From positions 186,001 through 250,000 of the forward strand of contig NZ_PZKE01000002.1 in NCBI RefSeq assembly GCF_003034965.1: 64,000 bases of DNA. Direction: 5' to 3'. Source of the DNA: Fuscovulum blasticum DSM 2131 (GTDB taxonomy: Bacteria > Pseudomonadota > Alphaproteobacteria > Rhodobacterales > Rhodobacteraceae). Below are positions 27,690 to 36,632 of this stretch, piece after piece. The translations under genes and the position numbers were made by a program. Positions within the stretch are counted from its first letter, which is position 1, and each line of letters begins with the position of its first letter. The notes under the pieces were generated by a model. It ran no database searches. It was not told where the DNA came from and was given only the letters and a program-made list of their open reading frames with translations.

Positions 27690-28333
27690 GTCACGCGCAC
27701 CTCTTCGGCATAGGCGCGGCCAATGGCGGGGAAATCGGCCTCTACGTCCTGATCGGCGGAATATTCCTTCAGCGCCTCTTTCAGCGCCTCGTCGGCCGCA
27801 TCCAGATCGGGTTCCCAGGCCTGCGCCTTGCAGGCCCCGGTGCCGCCGGTCAGCAGCGGATGCCCGACAATCGTATAGGCGGTGTAGAAGCCGGTATCAT
27901 AGACCTGCACGAAGAAGGTGCCGGTGCCGATCTCCACCGGCTCGGGCAGGCGGCGCAGATGGGTGGTGGTGATCCGCTCGCCGTCATAGGCGGCGGTCCA
28001 GTCTTCCGGCGGGCCAAGCACCAGATCGCGGGTTTCGGTCAGCGCATAGGTATCGCCGGGCACGCCCGGCGGCCATTGCATGTCAAACCCCGCAAGCGCG
28101 GCCACCTCGGCGGCGGACAACTGGCCATCGCCATCGGTGTCAAATCCGCGATCGGCGATCACCGACAGCGAAAAGAAGGAATCGTAGGTCCAGCCGATGC
28201 GCACCGCGACAGCGCGGTCCGCGTCATCCAGCACCACCTCGACCGTGGTGTCGATCCAGACATGCGGATGCGCCGCCGCCCCCTGGGGCAGCAGCGCGGC
28301 AGCAATCGTCAGGGCAAGGGCGCGTGTCGTCAT
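27674..28333 (-). CDS. DUF1007 family periplasmic protein with EF-hand-like loop
   Basis: 219 residues. The signal peptide (about 1-21) leaves an N-terminus AHPHVWIDTTVEV, where the HPHVW motif is diagnostic of DUF1007 and may bind metal. A DTDGDGQLSAAEV segment (about 72-84) is a canonical EF-hand calcium loop. Likely a periplasmic accessory of the overlapping NicO exporter; this is inferred from synteny. ATG start chosen at the signal peptide; upstream codons lack a start with a ribosome site. Confidence 0.88.
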   Translation of the reverse strand: MTTRALALTIAAALLPQGAAAHPHVWIDTTVEVVLDDADRAVAVRIGWTYDSFFSLSVIADRGFDTDGDGQLSAAEVAALAGFDMQWPPGVPGDTYALTETRDLVLGPPEDWTAAYDGERITTTHLRRLPEPVEIGTGTFFVQVYDTGFYTAYTIVGHPLLTGGTGACKAQAWEPDLDAADEALKEALKEYSADQDVEADFPAIGRAYAEEVRVTCAAP

Positions 28334-28406
28334 GGCGGCAGCATAATCGCAGCCCCCGCGCGCCGCCACATGCCGAATGACCCTGGTCACGCGCTTGCGA
28401 GGCGCC

Positions 28407-29468
28407 TCAGCCCTTGCGCGCGACCGGCGGTCTGGCCGCATCAAGAATACGGCCCGACCCCGCAATGACCTGCGCCGCCCGCCCCACGATCAGCGGATCG
28501 ACGGTGCCGATCACGTCCCAGTCCTTGCCCGGATAGTCGATGGTGGACAGGAAGTGCCGCATACAGTTCAGCCGCGCCCGCTTCTTGTCGTTCGACTTGA
28601 CGATGGCCCAGGGCGCATCGGCGGTGTCGGTGTAGAAGAACATCGCCTCCTTCGCCTCGGTATAGTCATCCCACTTGTCCAGCGACGCCTTGTCGATGGG
28701 CGACAGCTTCCACATTTTCAGGGGATCGGTCTCGCGCGCCTTGAACCGGCGCAACTGTTCATCCCGGGTCACGCTGAACCAGTATTTGTAAAGCCGGATG
28801 CCCGAACGGACCAGCATCCGCTCCAGTTCCGGCACTTCGCGCATGAACTCCAGGTATTCAGACGGGGTGCAGAAGCCCATCACCCGCTCGACACCCGCGC
28901 GGTTGTACCAGGAACGGTCGAAGAACACGATCTCGCCCGTGGTCGGAAGGTGCTGGATATAGCGCTGGAAGAACCACTCGCCCTTTTCCTTGTCGCTGGG
29001 CTTGGTCAGCGCCACGACGCGGGCATAGCGGGGGTTCAGATGTTCCATGAACCGCTTGATCGTGCCGCCCTTGCCGGCGGCATCGCGGCCTTCCATCAGG
29101 ATCACGAACTTCTGCCCGGTTTCCTGCGCCCAGATCTGAACCTTCAGCAATTCGGCCTGAAGTCTGGCCTTCTCGGCCTCATAGGCGGCGCGGCCCATCA
29201 GGCGGGCATAGGGGTAGCGCCCCGATTCAAACGCATCGCGGATCGCATCCGAGCTGATCGAAGGGTAATGCTGCGGGCCGGTGATGCCCTCACCATGGCC
29301 TTCGGGGCGCGGCGCAGCCGGGGCCGCAGCAGCCGCGCCAACCGTGGTTTCATCGCCGGAAGCCGGCGGTTCAGGCAAGACAGCCGCTTCGGCAGCCACG
29401 ACCGGCGTTTCAGCCGGACCACGGGCCTGCCTGTTGCGCACATCCGTCACCGGCGCCTGATCTTCCAT
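28407..29468 (-). CDS. ppk2: Polyphosphate kinase 2
   Basis: 353 residues. PPK2 family (class I-like), which uses polyphosphate to phosphorylate nucleoside diphosphates (mainly GDP/ADP) or the reverse. Walker A GRDAAGKGG (127-135) and Walker B FFDRSWYNR (182-190) with a lid region rich in Lys/Arg are intact. About 60 N-terminal residues are Ala/Pro/Glu-rich and probably disordered, an extension beyond the catalytic core. First gene of a minus-strand run followed by DUF1007, NicO and MATE genes. An FnrL-like sequence lies 60 bases upstream of the ATG. Confidence 0.94.
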   Translation of the reverse strand: MEDQAPVTDVRNRQARGPAETPVVAAEAAVLPEPPASGDETTVGAAAAAPAAPRPEGHGEGITGPQHYPSISSDAIRDAFESGRYPYARLMGRAAYEAEKARLQAELLKVQIWAQETGQKFVILMEGRDAAGKGGTIKRFMEHLNPRYARVVALTKPSDKEKGEWFFQRYIQHLPTTGEIVFFDRSWYNRAGVERVMGFCTPSEYLEFMREVPELERMLVRSGIRLYKYWFSVTRDEQLRRFKARETDPLKMWKLSPIDKASLDKWDDYTEAKEAMFFYTDTADAPWAIVKSNDKKRARLNCMRHFLSTIDYPGKDWDVIGTVDPLIVGRAAQVIAGSGRILDAARPPVARKG

Positions 29469-29527
29469 GCGGCATCTCCCTGCAAAAACTGACGCCGCAA
29501 TCCTACATCGCGGGCAGGCAATTTTCC

Positions 29528-29541
29528 TTGATTCAGGTCAC
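29528..29541. promoter_or_regulatory. FNR/FnrL-like half-conserved site upstream of ppk2
   Basis: TTGATTCAGGTCAC resembles the FnrL consensus TTGAT-N4-(A/G)TCAA except at the last position. It lies 60 bases upstream of the ppk2 start in a locally AT-richer 280-bp gap. Oxygen control of ppk2 is a suggestion only. Confidence 0.3.
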
Positions 29542-29748
29542 ACCACGGCAACGCGCGACAGGAAGAACCGGCGCCGGGACCGGCTCGGAAAAGGAACAGG
29601 GCGACAGACCTTCCGGTTTGCCGCCCTGCCCACAAGGGGAAGAAATTTCTTGATAAAATCGCCTGCCGTCAATGCCACCACGACAAGGACAAGGCATAGA
29701 GAGAGAAGATAGGTCGCGCATACTCCATTTGCGGTAGAGCCGCCGATT

Positions 29749-31515
29749 TTAACCTTTGGGTGGGGAATTCCCGACCATCGCGCAGACCGCCTCAAGCACC
29801 TGCGGCCATTCGGCAAAGAACAGCAACTGCCCGGTCTGCGGCAGGAACCGCACCTCCAGATGCGGATAGTCCGCCATCAGTTCGCGCAGGGTCAGGACCG
29901 GGGTCTGCGGATCCTGATCGCCCTGCAACAGCAGAACCGGCACCCGGCAGGCCCGCACGATGGACGACCAGTCCTTTTCAGAGCTGATACATTCGCGGGT
30001 AAACGCCTCATGCGCCGACCATTTCCGCGTCAGGCAGGTATCCGATCCTTCCAGAACGGCGGCCCGCACCTCTGCGCGGGCGAAGGTCTCCATGTCAGCC
30101 GGGCTTCCGCCGTTCACCTGCTGGAAGAAACTTTCCTTGCCCAGCCGCCGCGCCAGGCTGAACCCGGCCTGCACCAGAAACGGCAGCACGCGGGGGGCAT
30201 AGCGCGCATTGGCCAGGATGAACCGTTGCCACTTGTCCATCCGCTCATATTGCGCGGCGGTGCGCACGGGCAACTGGCAGGCACAGCCGACAATGCCGCG
30301 CACCAGATCGGGTCGCGTGTTGGCCAGGTTCATCGCAAAGCGCAGGTCCGCCCCCAGCGGCAGGGCCACAGCCCCGGCAAGACCCAGATGATCCAGAACC
30401 GCGGCATAGTCGGCGGTGACTTCGGCCACATGATCGCTGCCCCGGGCGTGCAGATCCGTCCGGCCGTAACCGGCGCGCACCGGCACCACGACCCGCAACC
30501 CGCGCGTCCGTGCGGCCCGTTCGGCCGTGGCGGGCCACCGGATCAGGCCATAGTCGAGGTGCATGTACAGCACCGGCCGCCCGGCCGGATCGCCGAATTC
30601 GATCCAGGTCAGCCGCCGCCCGTCGGGCCGCCGCAATTCGTGCAGGGGCCGCGGCTCCAGCCCGCCTGCGCCCGGCCGCACCTCGGCCCGCGCGCCGGCC
30701 GGGATCAGCGCAACATCCATCAGGCCCAGCACCACCCGAACCAGTTCGCTCTGGCTGTGGGTCTCGGTCTTGGCCAGGATCGACCGCAACTGCGTCCGCA
30801 CCGTTTCGGCCGACCGGCCCCGCGCCTCGGCAATGTCTTTCACCGGCTGGCCCAACGCGATGCCGCGCACGATCTCGACTTCGGCGCCGGTCAGGCCGAA
30901 GGCGTCCTGCACCGTCTGCTCGAACCCCTCGGGCCACACAAGTTCGGTCGAGATCACCAGCGCCAGCGGTGATGCCGCCTCAACCCGGCTGACGCGCAGG
31001 ATGACCGGGCTGCCGGTGCGCTGCGACCGGATGCGCAGCGTGACCACCTTTTCGGCCCGCCCCCCGGCCACCTTGCGGATTTCGCCGCGCAGCAGGTCCA
31101 GATCCTCGGGGTCGAACGGAAGCCGGTCGAAGCGACAGTCCGGTTCCAGACCAAAAGCCACCGAAGCAGGGCGGTTGCAATCGGCGATGCGTGCCCCTCC
31201 GTCCGACAGGAAGGCTGCCGAGCGCGGTATCTCTTCCAGCACGCTGCGATAGCCGCCATCGTCGCGCGTGGCTTCCAGCCGGTCCAGAAACACCGTGGCG
31301 CGTTGCAGATGCGCCTCGATTTCCGCATCGTCCGGCGCGATGGCCCCATCGTCCGCGGCCCCCCGCAAGGGCGCGGCGCGGCCTTCCCAGACCTCCAGCA
31401 AATCCTCAAGACGGATCGGGTCCAATGCAACATCGTAAAGCCGATCAACAATCTCGGCCTTATGGTCACGCAGGGCAAATTCGGCCACGTCTGGGCGGGG
31501 GTTGCGGTCCGTCAT
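29749..31515 (-). CDS. PAS-like / LuxR HTH / alpha-beta hydrolase fusion regulator
   Basis: 588 residues, cytoplasmic. About 60-195 is PAS-like (IPRSAAFLSDGGARIADCN ...). A LuxR-type HTH lies centrally (about 205-262, LTGAEVEIVRGIALGQP ... SAETVRTQLRSILAKT). About 300-585 is an alpha/beta hydrolase fold (PVLYMHLDYG, GYGRTD, LLLQGDQDPQTPV). The hydrolase lacks the nucleophile elbow (LPLGADL instead of G-x-S-x-G), and the usual catalytic His near the C-terminus is Gln563 (TGQLLFF); Asp533 remains. I infer a one-component transcription factor whose hydrolase fold senses a ligand rather than cleaving it. It diverges from a GST gene across 127 bases, a plausible target. Confidence 0.82.
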   Translation of the reverse strand: MTDRNPRPDVAEFALRDHKAEIVDRLYDVALDPIRLEDLLEVWEGRAAPLRGAADDGAIAPDDAEIEAHLQRATVFLDRLEATRDDGGYRSVLEEIPRSAAFLSDGGARIADCNRPASVAFGLEPDCRFDRLPFDPEDLDLLRGEIRKVAGGRAEKVVTLRIRSQRTGSPVILRVSRVEAASPLALVISTELVWPEGFEQTVQDAFGLTGAEVEIVRGIALGQPVKDIAEARGRSAETVRTQLRSILAKTETHSQSELVRVVLGLMDVALIPAGARAEVRPGAGGLEPRPLHELRRPDGRRLTWIEFGDPAGRPVLYMHLDYGLIRWPATAERAARTRGLRVVVPVRAGYGRTDLHARGSDHVAEVTADYAAVLDHLGLAGAVALPLGADLRFAMNLANTRPDLVRGIVGCACQLPVRTAAQYERMDKWQRFILANARYAPRVLPFLVQAGFSLARRLGKESFFQQVNGGSPADMETFARAEVRAAVLEGSDTCLTRKWSAHEAFTRECISSEKDWSSIVRACRVPVLLLQGDQDPQTPVLTLRELMADYPHLEVRFLPQTGQLLFFAEWPQVLEAVCAMVGNSPPKG

Positions 31516-31642
31516 GGCTCTTGCTTGACCCATGCCTGACGTTACGGCAAGCAGAATAAGGCGGCACCCCATGGACCTTGCCCGCGCCTTGCGCAAGAAA
31601 GACACGAACCGCACAAGACGCATCCCTGCAGGAGCCAGCATC

Positions 31643-32302
31643 ATGATCACCCTTTACGGCGCTTACCGCAGCCGCGCCTCGCGTCCGCTCTGGCTGCTGG
31701 CAGAGACCGGAACGCCGTTCACCCATCTGCCCGTGATCCAGGCCTACCGCCTGGCAGATCCGGCCGCCCCCGACGCGCCGCTGAACACGACCTCGGCCAG
31801 CTTCCTGCGGGTGAACCCGCAGGGCCAGATTCCGGCGATGGAGGAAGACGGGCTGGTGCTGACCGAATCGCTGGCGATCACCCTGCATATCGCCCGGCGC
31901 CATGGCGGCCCGCTTGGCCCGGCGAATGACGCCGAACTGGCGCTGATGGAGCAGTGGGCGCTGTTTGCCGCCACATCCCTGGAAACCCCGGCGCTGGAAA
32001 TCCTGTTCGCCCAGACCAATGGCACCGCCGACCTGCCCGAAGGCGCCGCCGTGATCGCCGTGGCCGCCGAAAAGCTGCGCCGCCCGCTTGCCCGGCTGCA
32101 GGGCCATCTGGCCGCGCACAGCCATATGGTGGGCGACCGCTTCACCGTGGCCGACATCAACACCGCCGAATGTCTGCGCTATGCGCAGGGCCACCCCAGC
32201 CTGCTGGCAGAATTCCCGGCGGTGAAGGCCTGGCTGGAAGCCTGCCAGTCGCGCCCCGCCTTCCAGTCGATGTGGGCGGCGCGCCAGGCAGAACCCGCAT
32301 AA
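31643..32302 (+). CDS. Glutathione S-transferase family protein
   Basis: 219 residues: thioredoxin-like N-domain (about 1-85, with NPQGQIPAMEEDGLVLTES, the glutathione gamma-Glu site) and all-helical C-domain (about 95-210, FTVADINTAECL). Ser10 (YRSRAS) could be the catalytic residue. Cytosolic conjugation or reduction; substrate unknown. ATG start with CAGGAG 8 bases upstream. Divergent from the LuxR-hydrolase regulator, which may control it. Confidence 0.9.
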   Translation: MITLYGAYRSRASRPLWLLAETGTPFTHLPVIQAYRLADPAAPDAPLNTTSASFLRVNPQGQIPAMEEDGLVLTESLAITLHIARRHGGPLGPANDAELALMEQWALFAATSLETPALEILFAQTNGTADLPEGAAVIAVAAEKLRRPLARLQGHLAAHSHMVGDRFTVADINTAECLRYAQGHPSLLAEFPAVKAWLEACQSRPAFQSMWAARQAEPA

Positions 32303-32387
32303 GCCCGTCGGCAGGCGGGCCCAACATCTTGCGCCCGCCCCCGCTTGGGTGGTCTAATGGCTGCGCCCAATGACAAGAGCAGCACAA

Positions 32388-34337
32388 ATGGCGAACGACC
32401 TCCTCTCCCAGGCCGCAACGGCCTATGACGCCTCCTCGATCGAGGTTCTCGAACCGCTCGAGGCCGTCCGCCTGCGCCCCGGCATGTATATCGGCGGCAT
32501 CGACGAACGCGCCTACCACCACCTTGCCGCCGAAATCCTGGACAACTCGATGGACGAGGCCGTTGCCGGCCACGCCACAAGGATCGAGGTGGAGCTGCAC
32601 GAGAACGGCGCGCTGACGATCCGCGACAACGGTCGCGGCATCCCCGTCGATCCGCATCCGAAATTCCCCGACAAGTCCGCGCTTGAGGTGATCCTGTGCA
32701 CGCTTCATTCGGGCGGCAAGTTCAACGGCAAGGCCTATGAAACCAGCGGCGGGTTGCACGGCGTTGGGTCCTCGGTGGTCAACGCCCTGTCCGACCTGAT
32801 GCGCGTCGAGGTGGCCCGCAACAAGGAACTCCATGTGCAGGAGTTTTCGCGCGGCAAACCCCTTGCCCCCATCCGCATGGTCGGCCCGGCCCCGAACCGC
32901 CGCGGCACTTCGGTTACCTTCCACCCCGATGCCGAGATCTTCGGCACCCAGACCTTCAAGCCGCACCGCCTGATGAAGATGGTGCGGTCGAAGGCCTATC
33001 TGTTCTCGGGCGTGGAAATCCGCTGGAAATCCGCCATCCCCGATGGCGACATGCCGCTGGAAGCGGTGTTCCACTTCCCCGGCGGGCTGGCCGACTATCT
33101 GTCAGACCAGCTTGACCGTGTGACGACCTATGCCGAGCGCCCTTTCGCCGGAAAGGTTGGCTTTCAGGAAAAGTTTGGCGTTCCGGGTTCGGTGGAATGG
33201 GCGATCAACTGGACGCCTGCGCGCGACGGGTTCCTGTCGTCCTACTGCAACACGGTGCCCACGCCCGAAGGCGGCACCCATGAAGCCGGGTTCTGGGCTG
33301 CGGTTCTCAAGGGGCTCAAGGCCTATGGCGAGCGGATCAAGAACCGCAAGGCCGAACAGATCACCCGCGAAGACATGGTTTCAGGCGGCTGTGCGCTGAT
33401 CTCGGTCTTCATCCGCGAACCGCAATTCGTGGGCCAGACCAAGGACCGCCTTGCCACCGAGGAAGCCGCGAAATGGGTGGAAAACGCGGTGCGCGACCGC
33501 TTTGACACCTGGCTGGCCGCCGATCCGAAATCGGCCGGCTCCATCCTTGATTTCGTGGTGCTGCGGTCCGAGGAACGCCTGCGCCGCCGCGCCGAAAAGG
33601 AAACCCAGCGCAAGACGGCCACCAAGAAGCTGCGCCTGCCCGGCAAGCTGGTGGACTGTTCGGCCACCGACCGCTCGGGGACCGAAATCTTTATCGTCGA
33701 AGGCGACAGCGCCGGCGGCTCCGCCAAGGGGGCGCGCGACCGCACCTATCAGGCGCTGCTGCCGCTGAAGGGCAAGATCCTGAACGTGCTGGGCGCCGCC
33801 TCGGCCAAGCTGAACGACAACTCGGAAATCCGCGACATCTGCGAGGCGCTTGGCGTGGGCATGGGCACCCGCTTCCGGCTGGATGACCTGCGGTATGACA
33901 AGATCATCATCATGACCGATGCCGATGTGGACGGGGCCCATATCGCCAGCCTGCTGATGACCTTCTTCTTCACCCAGATGCCCGAGCTGATCCGCAAGGG
34001 CCATCTCTACCTGGCCTGCCCGCCGCTTTACCGGCTGACGCAGGGCGCCAAGCGCCTTTACGTCGCCGATGATGCCGAAAAGGCGCTTTGGCTGGAAAAG
34101 GGCCTGGGCGGCAAGGGCAAGATCGACGTGCAGCGGTTCAAGGGCCTTGGCGAAATGGATGCCAAGGATCTGAAGGACACCACGATGAACCCCGACACGC
34201 GCAAGCTGATCCGCGTCTCGATCGACGAGGAGGAAGACCCCGCCAACCTGGTTGAGCGGCTGATGGGCAAGAAACCCGAACTGCGCTTCCAGTACATCCA
34301 GGAAAACGCCCGCTTCGTGGAAGAGCTGGATGTGTAG
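32388..34337 (+). CDS. parE: DNA topoisomerase IV subunit B
   Basis: 649 residues. ATPase subunit of topoisomerase IV, which decatenates daughter chromosomes together with ParC (not in this window). GHKL ATPase motifs: ILDNSMDEA, DNGRGIP and GGLHGVGSSVVNALS. The TOPRIM domain has EGDSAGGSAKGARDR and MTDADVDGAHI. Length and the absence of the GyrB insertion favour ParE over GyrB. The start at ATG 32388 is preferred (MANDLLSQ); an in-frame ATG at 32370 is possible. Confidence 0.94.
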   Translation: MANDLLSQAATAYDASSIEVLEPLEAVRLRPGMYIGGIDERAYHHLAAEILDNSMDEAVAGHATRIEVELHENGALTIRDNGRGIPVDPHPKFPDKSALEVILCTLHSGGKFNGKAYETSGGLHGVGSSVVNALSDLMRVEVARNKELHVQEFSRGKPLAPIRMVGPAPNRRGTSVTFHPDAEIFGTQTFKPHRLMKMVRSKAYLFSGVEIRWKSAIPDGDMPLEAVFHFPGGLADYLSDQLDRVTTYAERPFAGKVGFQEKFGVPGSVEWAINWTPARDGFLSSYCNTVPTPEGGTHEAGFWAAVLKGLKAYGERIKNRKAEQITREDMVSGGCALISVFIREPQFVGQTKDRLATEEAAKWVENAVRDRFDTWLAADPKSAGSILDFVVLRSEERLRRRAEKETQRKTATKKLRLPGKLVDCSATDRSGTEIFIVEGDSAGGSAKGARDRTYQALLPLKGKILNVLGAASAKLNDNSEIRDICEALGVGMGTRFRLDDLRYDKIIIMTDADVDGAHIASLLMTFFFTQMPELIRKGHLYLACPPLYRLTQGAKRLYVADDAEKALWLEKGLGGKGKIDVQRFKGLGEMDAKDLKDTTMNPDTRKLIRVSIDEEEDPANLVERLMGKKPELRFQYIQENARFVEELDV

Positions 34338-34355
34338 GGGAGGCCAACGGCCCCC

Positions 34356-35294
34356 CTACCGCCCCGCCTTGATCTGCCGGTGCTCGAACACGGCGACGGT
34401 CACCAGACCCAGGATCAGCGGGAAGATCAGGTAGAACAGCCGGAACACGATCAGCGCCGCCAGCACGCTTTCGTTGGAAAACTCGGGCAGGCCGGTCAGC
34501 ATGGCCAGTTCGAACACCCCCAGCCCCCCCGGCGCGTGGGACAGCAGCGCCAGCGAGAAGGACACCACGAAGACGCCGGCAACCACCACGAAGCCGGGGT
34601 TGCCCACTTCGGGCAGTGCAAAATAGACGATCCCGGCGGCGAAAAGCGTCTCGATCGGGGCGACGGTGATCTGGCGCAACGCGATGGACAGCCGCGGATA
34701 GGCCACCGAGAAGCCGCGAATCCGCAGCGGCGGCAGGCCCAGCGCGCTGAAGACCAGATAGAGCACAATCACCCCCAGCACCCCGACCGCCAGCCAGCGC
34801 ACCACCGACGGCGACAAAGCCCCGGCAAAGCGCGCCTCAAGCCCAGGATCAATCAGGAAGGCCAGCGCCAGCAGGATCATCACGCCCAGGCTGAAGGTGA
34901 GCGAGCAGAAGGTTACCAGAATCCCCACCTCGGCCCCCGTCAGGCCCTTTGAGGTATAGGCGCGATAGCGCACCACCGCCCCGGTAAAGGCCGAGGCCCC
35001 GATGGTATGTGACAGCGAATAGGTGGTCAGCGCGCACAGCCCGACGAAGACCACATTCACATGCTTGCCCAAGTGGGCCAGCGCAACCTGGTCATACATG
35101 GTCAGCGTGACATAGCAGCCGGCCGTGCACAGCACGATCATCGACCAGTGCCAGAGGTTCAGCGCCTCGATCCCGGCCCAGAGGGCGGGCCAGGACAGGC
35201 CCCGCAATTCCTTGCTCAAGAGCCAGAACGACACACCGATGGCCACCGCGCCGATCATCGGCCAGACGAACATCTTCCACGACTTCGGTTTCAT
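34356..35294 (-). CDS. Lysylphosphatidylglycerol synthase TM region-like (YbhN/UPF0104) membrane protein
   Basis: 312 residues, about eight membrane segments, resembling the flippase half of MprF (LPG_synthase_TM) without the aminoacyl-transferase half. Conserved pieces: SHTIGASAFTGAVVRYRAY and LLSHAPGGLGVFELAML. Possibly a lipid flippase or polyprenyl/lipid handling protein; the function of stand-alone members is poorly known. An in-frame TTG at 35309 with AAGGAGG four bases upstream is a serious alternative start. Convergent with parE, 18 bases apart. Confidence 0.82.
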   Translation of the reverse strand: MKPKSWKMFVWPMIGAVAIGVSFWLLSKELRGLSWPALWAGIEALNLWHWSMIVLCTAGCYVTLTMYDQVALAHLGKHVNVVFVGLCALTTYSLSHTIGASAFTGAVVRYRAYTSKGLTGAEVGILVTFCSLTFSLGVMILLALAFLIDPGLEARFAGALSPSVVRWLAVGVLGVIVLYLVFSALGLPPLRIRGFSVAYPRLSIALRQITVAPIETLFAAGIVYFALPEVGNPGFVVVAGVFVVSFSLALLSHAPGGLGVFELAMLTGLPEFSNESVLAALIVFRLFYLIFPLILGLVTVAVFEHRQIKAGR

Positions 35295-35551
35295 TTCAGC
35301 GCCTGCCAAGGTGCCTCCTTCTGGGGTGCCTGCCTGCGGGCGGATAGGACGGGCAAACCCGCCGACAGGCAACCATGTGACGGGAAAAATCCGCCTTGTC
35401 GCGCGAATGTGCGCCCTATGCCGCAGACGGGCTGCGGTGGGTGCGCGGGCGGGAACGTCGCCGCCCCCAGCCCCGAAATCTTACAAAAAGTCCAATCTGG
35501 CACGCAACCCCTTGAAATCGTTGTGGCGGTGCCGTCCCCCATCATGGGACA

Positions 35552-35947
35552 TCATTTCTTCTGCAAGGTTTCCACATATTCGGCCAGTTGCACCAGCCGT
35601 TCGGGCGTCGGGCTTTGGATGCCGTCACCGGAATCATAGGGCACCAGCGGGCTGTCCAGCAGCGGACCGAAGTTCGGCATGATCGCAGCCCCGTTCTTGC
35701 CGCCGGTATAGCCCCAGATCTTGGCCATCACCCGCAGCTTGGGGAAGGTGCCGCCATTGCGGCGGCTGAGGCCGGTCAGGTCGGCGGGCTTGTGTTCCAG
35801 ATCGGCGGCCATCGGACCGTCGCCCTTGCCCCCCGCGCCATGGCACGACGAACAGAAGGCCGCGAAATCCTCGGCCCCGGTGGGTTTCTCTTGCGGCACG
35901 CAGGCCGCAAGCCCCAGCGCCGCCATTGCCAGTATCATGCGTTTCAT
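35552..35947 (-). CDS. Class I cytochrome c lipoprotein
   Basis: 131 residues. A lipobox LAAC (Cys16) suggests a membrane-tethered periplasmic lipoprotein. One heme site CSSCH (Cys32, Cys35, His36) and a Met-containing segment AIMPNFG for the sixth ligand. Likely a small electron carrier; partner unknown. It starts four bases after the lolD stop, so it is the tail of the lolC-lolD transcript although unrelated to lipoprotein release. Confidence 0.88.
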   Translation of the reverse strand: MKRMILAMAALGLAACVPQEKPTGAEDFAAFCSSCHGAGGKGDGPMAADLEHKPADLTGLSRRNGGTFPKLRVMAKIWGYTGGKNGAAIMPNFGPLLDSPLVPYDSGDGIQSPTPERLVQLAEYVETLQKK

Positions 35948-35951
35948 CGTC

Positions 35952-36632
35952 TCATCCCCCAACCACGCGGCCCTGATCCAGCCGCACGACGCGATCCATC
36001 CGCGCCGCAAGCTCCAGGTTGTGGGTCGCGATCAGCGCGGCCATCCCTGTCGCCCGCACCAACTCCATCAGCGCCGCGAAAACCTGCTCGCTGGTGCCCG
36101 GGTCCAGATTGCCCGTCGGTTCATCCGCAAGCAACAGTTTCGGCGCATTGGCCAGCGCGCGGCAGAAGGCCACCCGCTGCTGTTCGCCCCCCGAAAGCGC
36201 CGCCGGCCGGTGCCCCGAGCGGGCCGCCACGCCGACGCGGCCCAGCAAATCCATCCCGCGCGCCTCGGCCTCGGCCTTGGGCACACCATTGGCCAGTTGC
36301 GGGATCACCACATTTTCCAGCGCGGAAAACTCGGGCAGCAGGTGGTGGAACTGGTAGATGAACCCCACCTCGGCCCGCCGCGCCTCGGTCCGGGCCTTGT
36401 CGCCAAGGCCGGTCATTTCACGGCCCCCATGCAGCACACGGCCGGAATCCGGCGTGTCCAGCAGCCCCGCGATGTGCAGCAGCGTGGATTTCCCCGCCCC
36501 CGAAGGCGCCACCAGCGCCACCACCTCGCCCGCGGCCACCTGCAATGAGGCCCCGCGCAGCACCAGCACCTCTGAGGGCTTGCCGCGGTTGTAGCCCTTT
36601 TCCAGACCTTCCAGAACCAGCGCGTCACTCAT
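35952..36632 (-). CDS. lolD: Lipoprotein-releasing ABC transporter ATP-binding protein
   Basis: 226 residues. ATPase of the Lol system that extracts outer-membrane lipoproteins from the inner membrane for LolA. Walker A is APSGAGKST (42-50; the usual first Gly is Ala), signature LSGGEQQR, Walker [13 protein letters not shown], and the LolD-like segment [18 protein letters not shown]. Overlaps the end of lolC by 8 bases. Confidence 0.95.
   Translation of the reverse strand: MSDALVLEGLEKGYNRGKPSEVLVLRGASLQVAAGEVVALVAPSGAGKSTLLHIAGLLDTPDSGRVLHGGREMTGLGDKARTEARRAEVGFIYQFHHLLPEFSALENVVIPQLANGVPKAEAEARGMDLLGRVGVAARSGHRPAALSGGEQQRVAFCRALANAPKLLLADEPTGNLDPGTSEQVFAALMELVRATGMAALIATHNLELAARMDRVVRLDQGRVVGG

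Noticed and set aside
32303-32345. Terminator between the GST and parE.
   Set aside because: A 7-bp GC stem with a 12-base loop and no T-run; not distinguishable from chance in this base composition.
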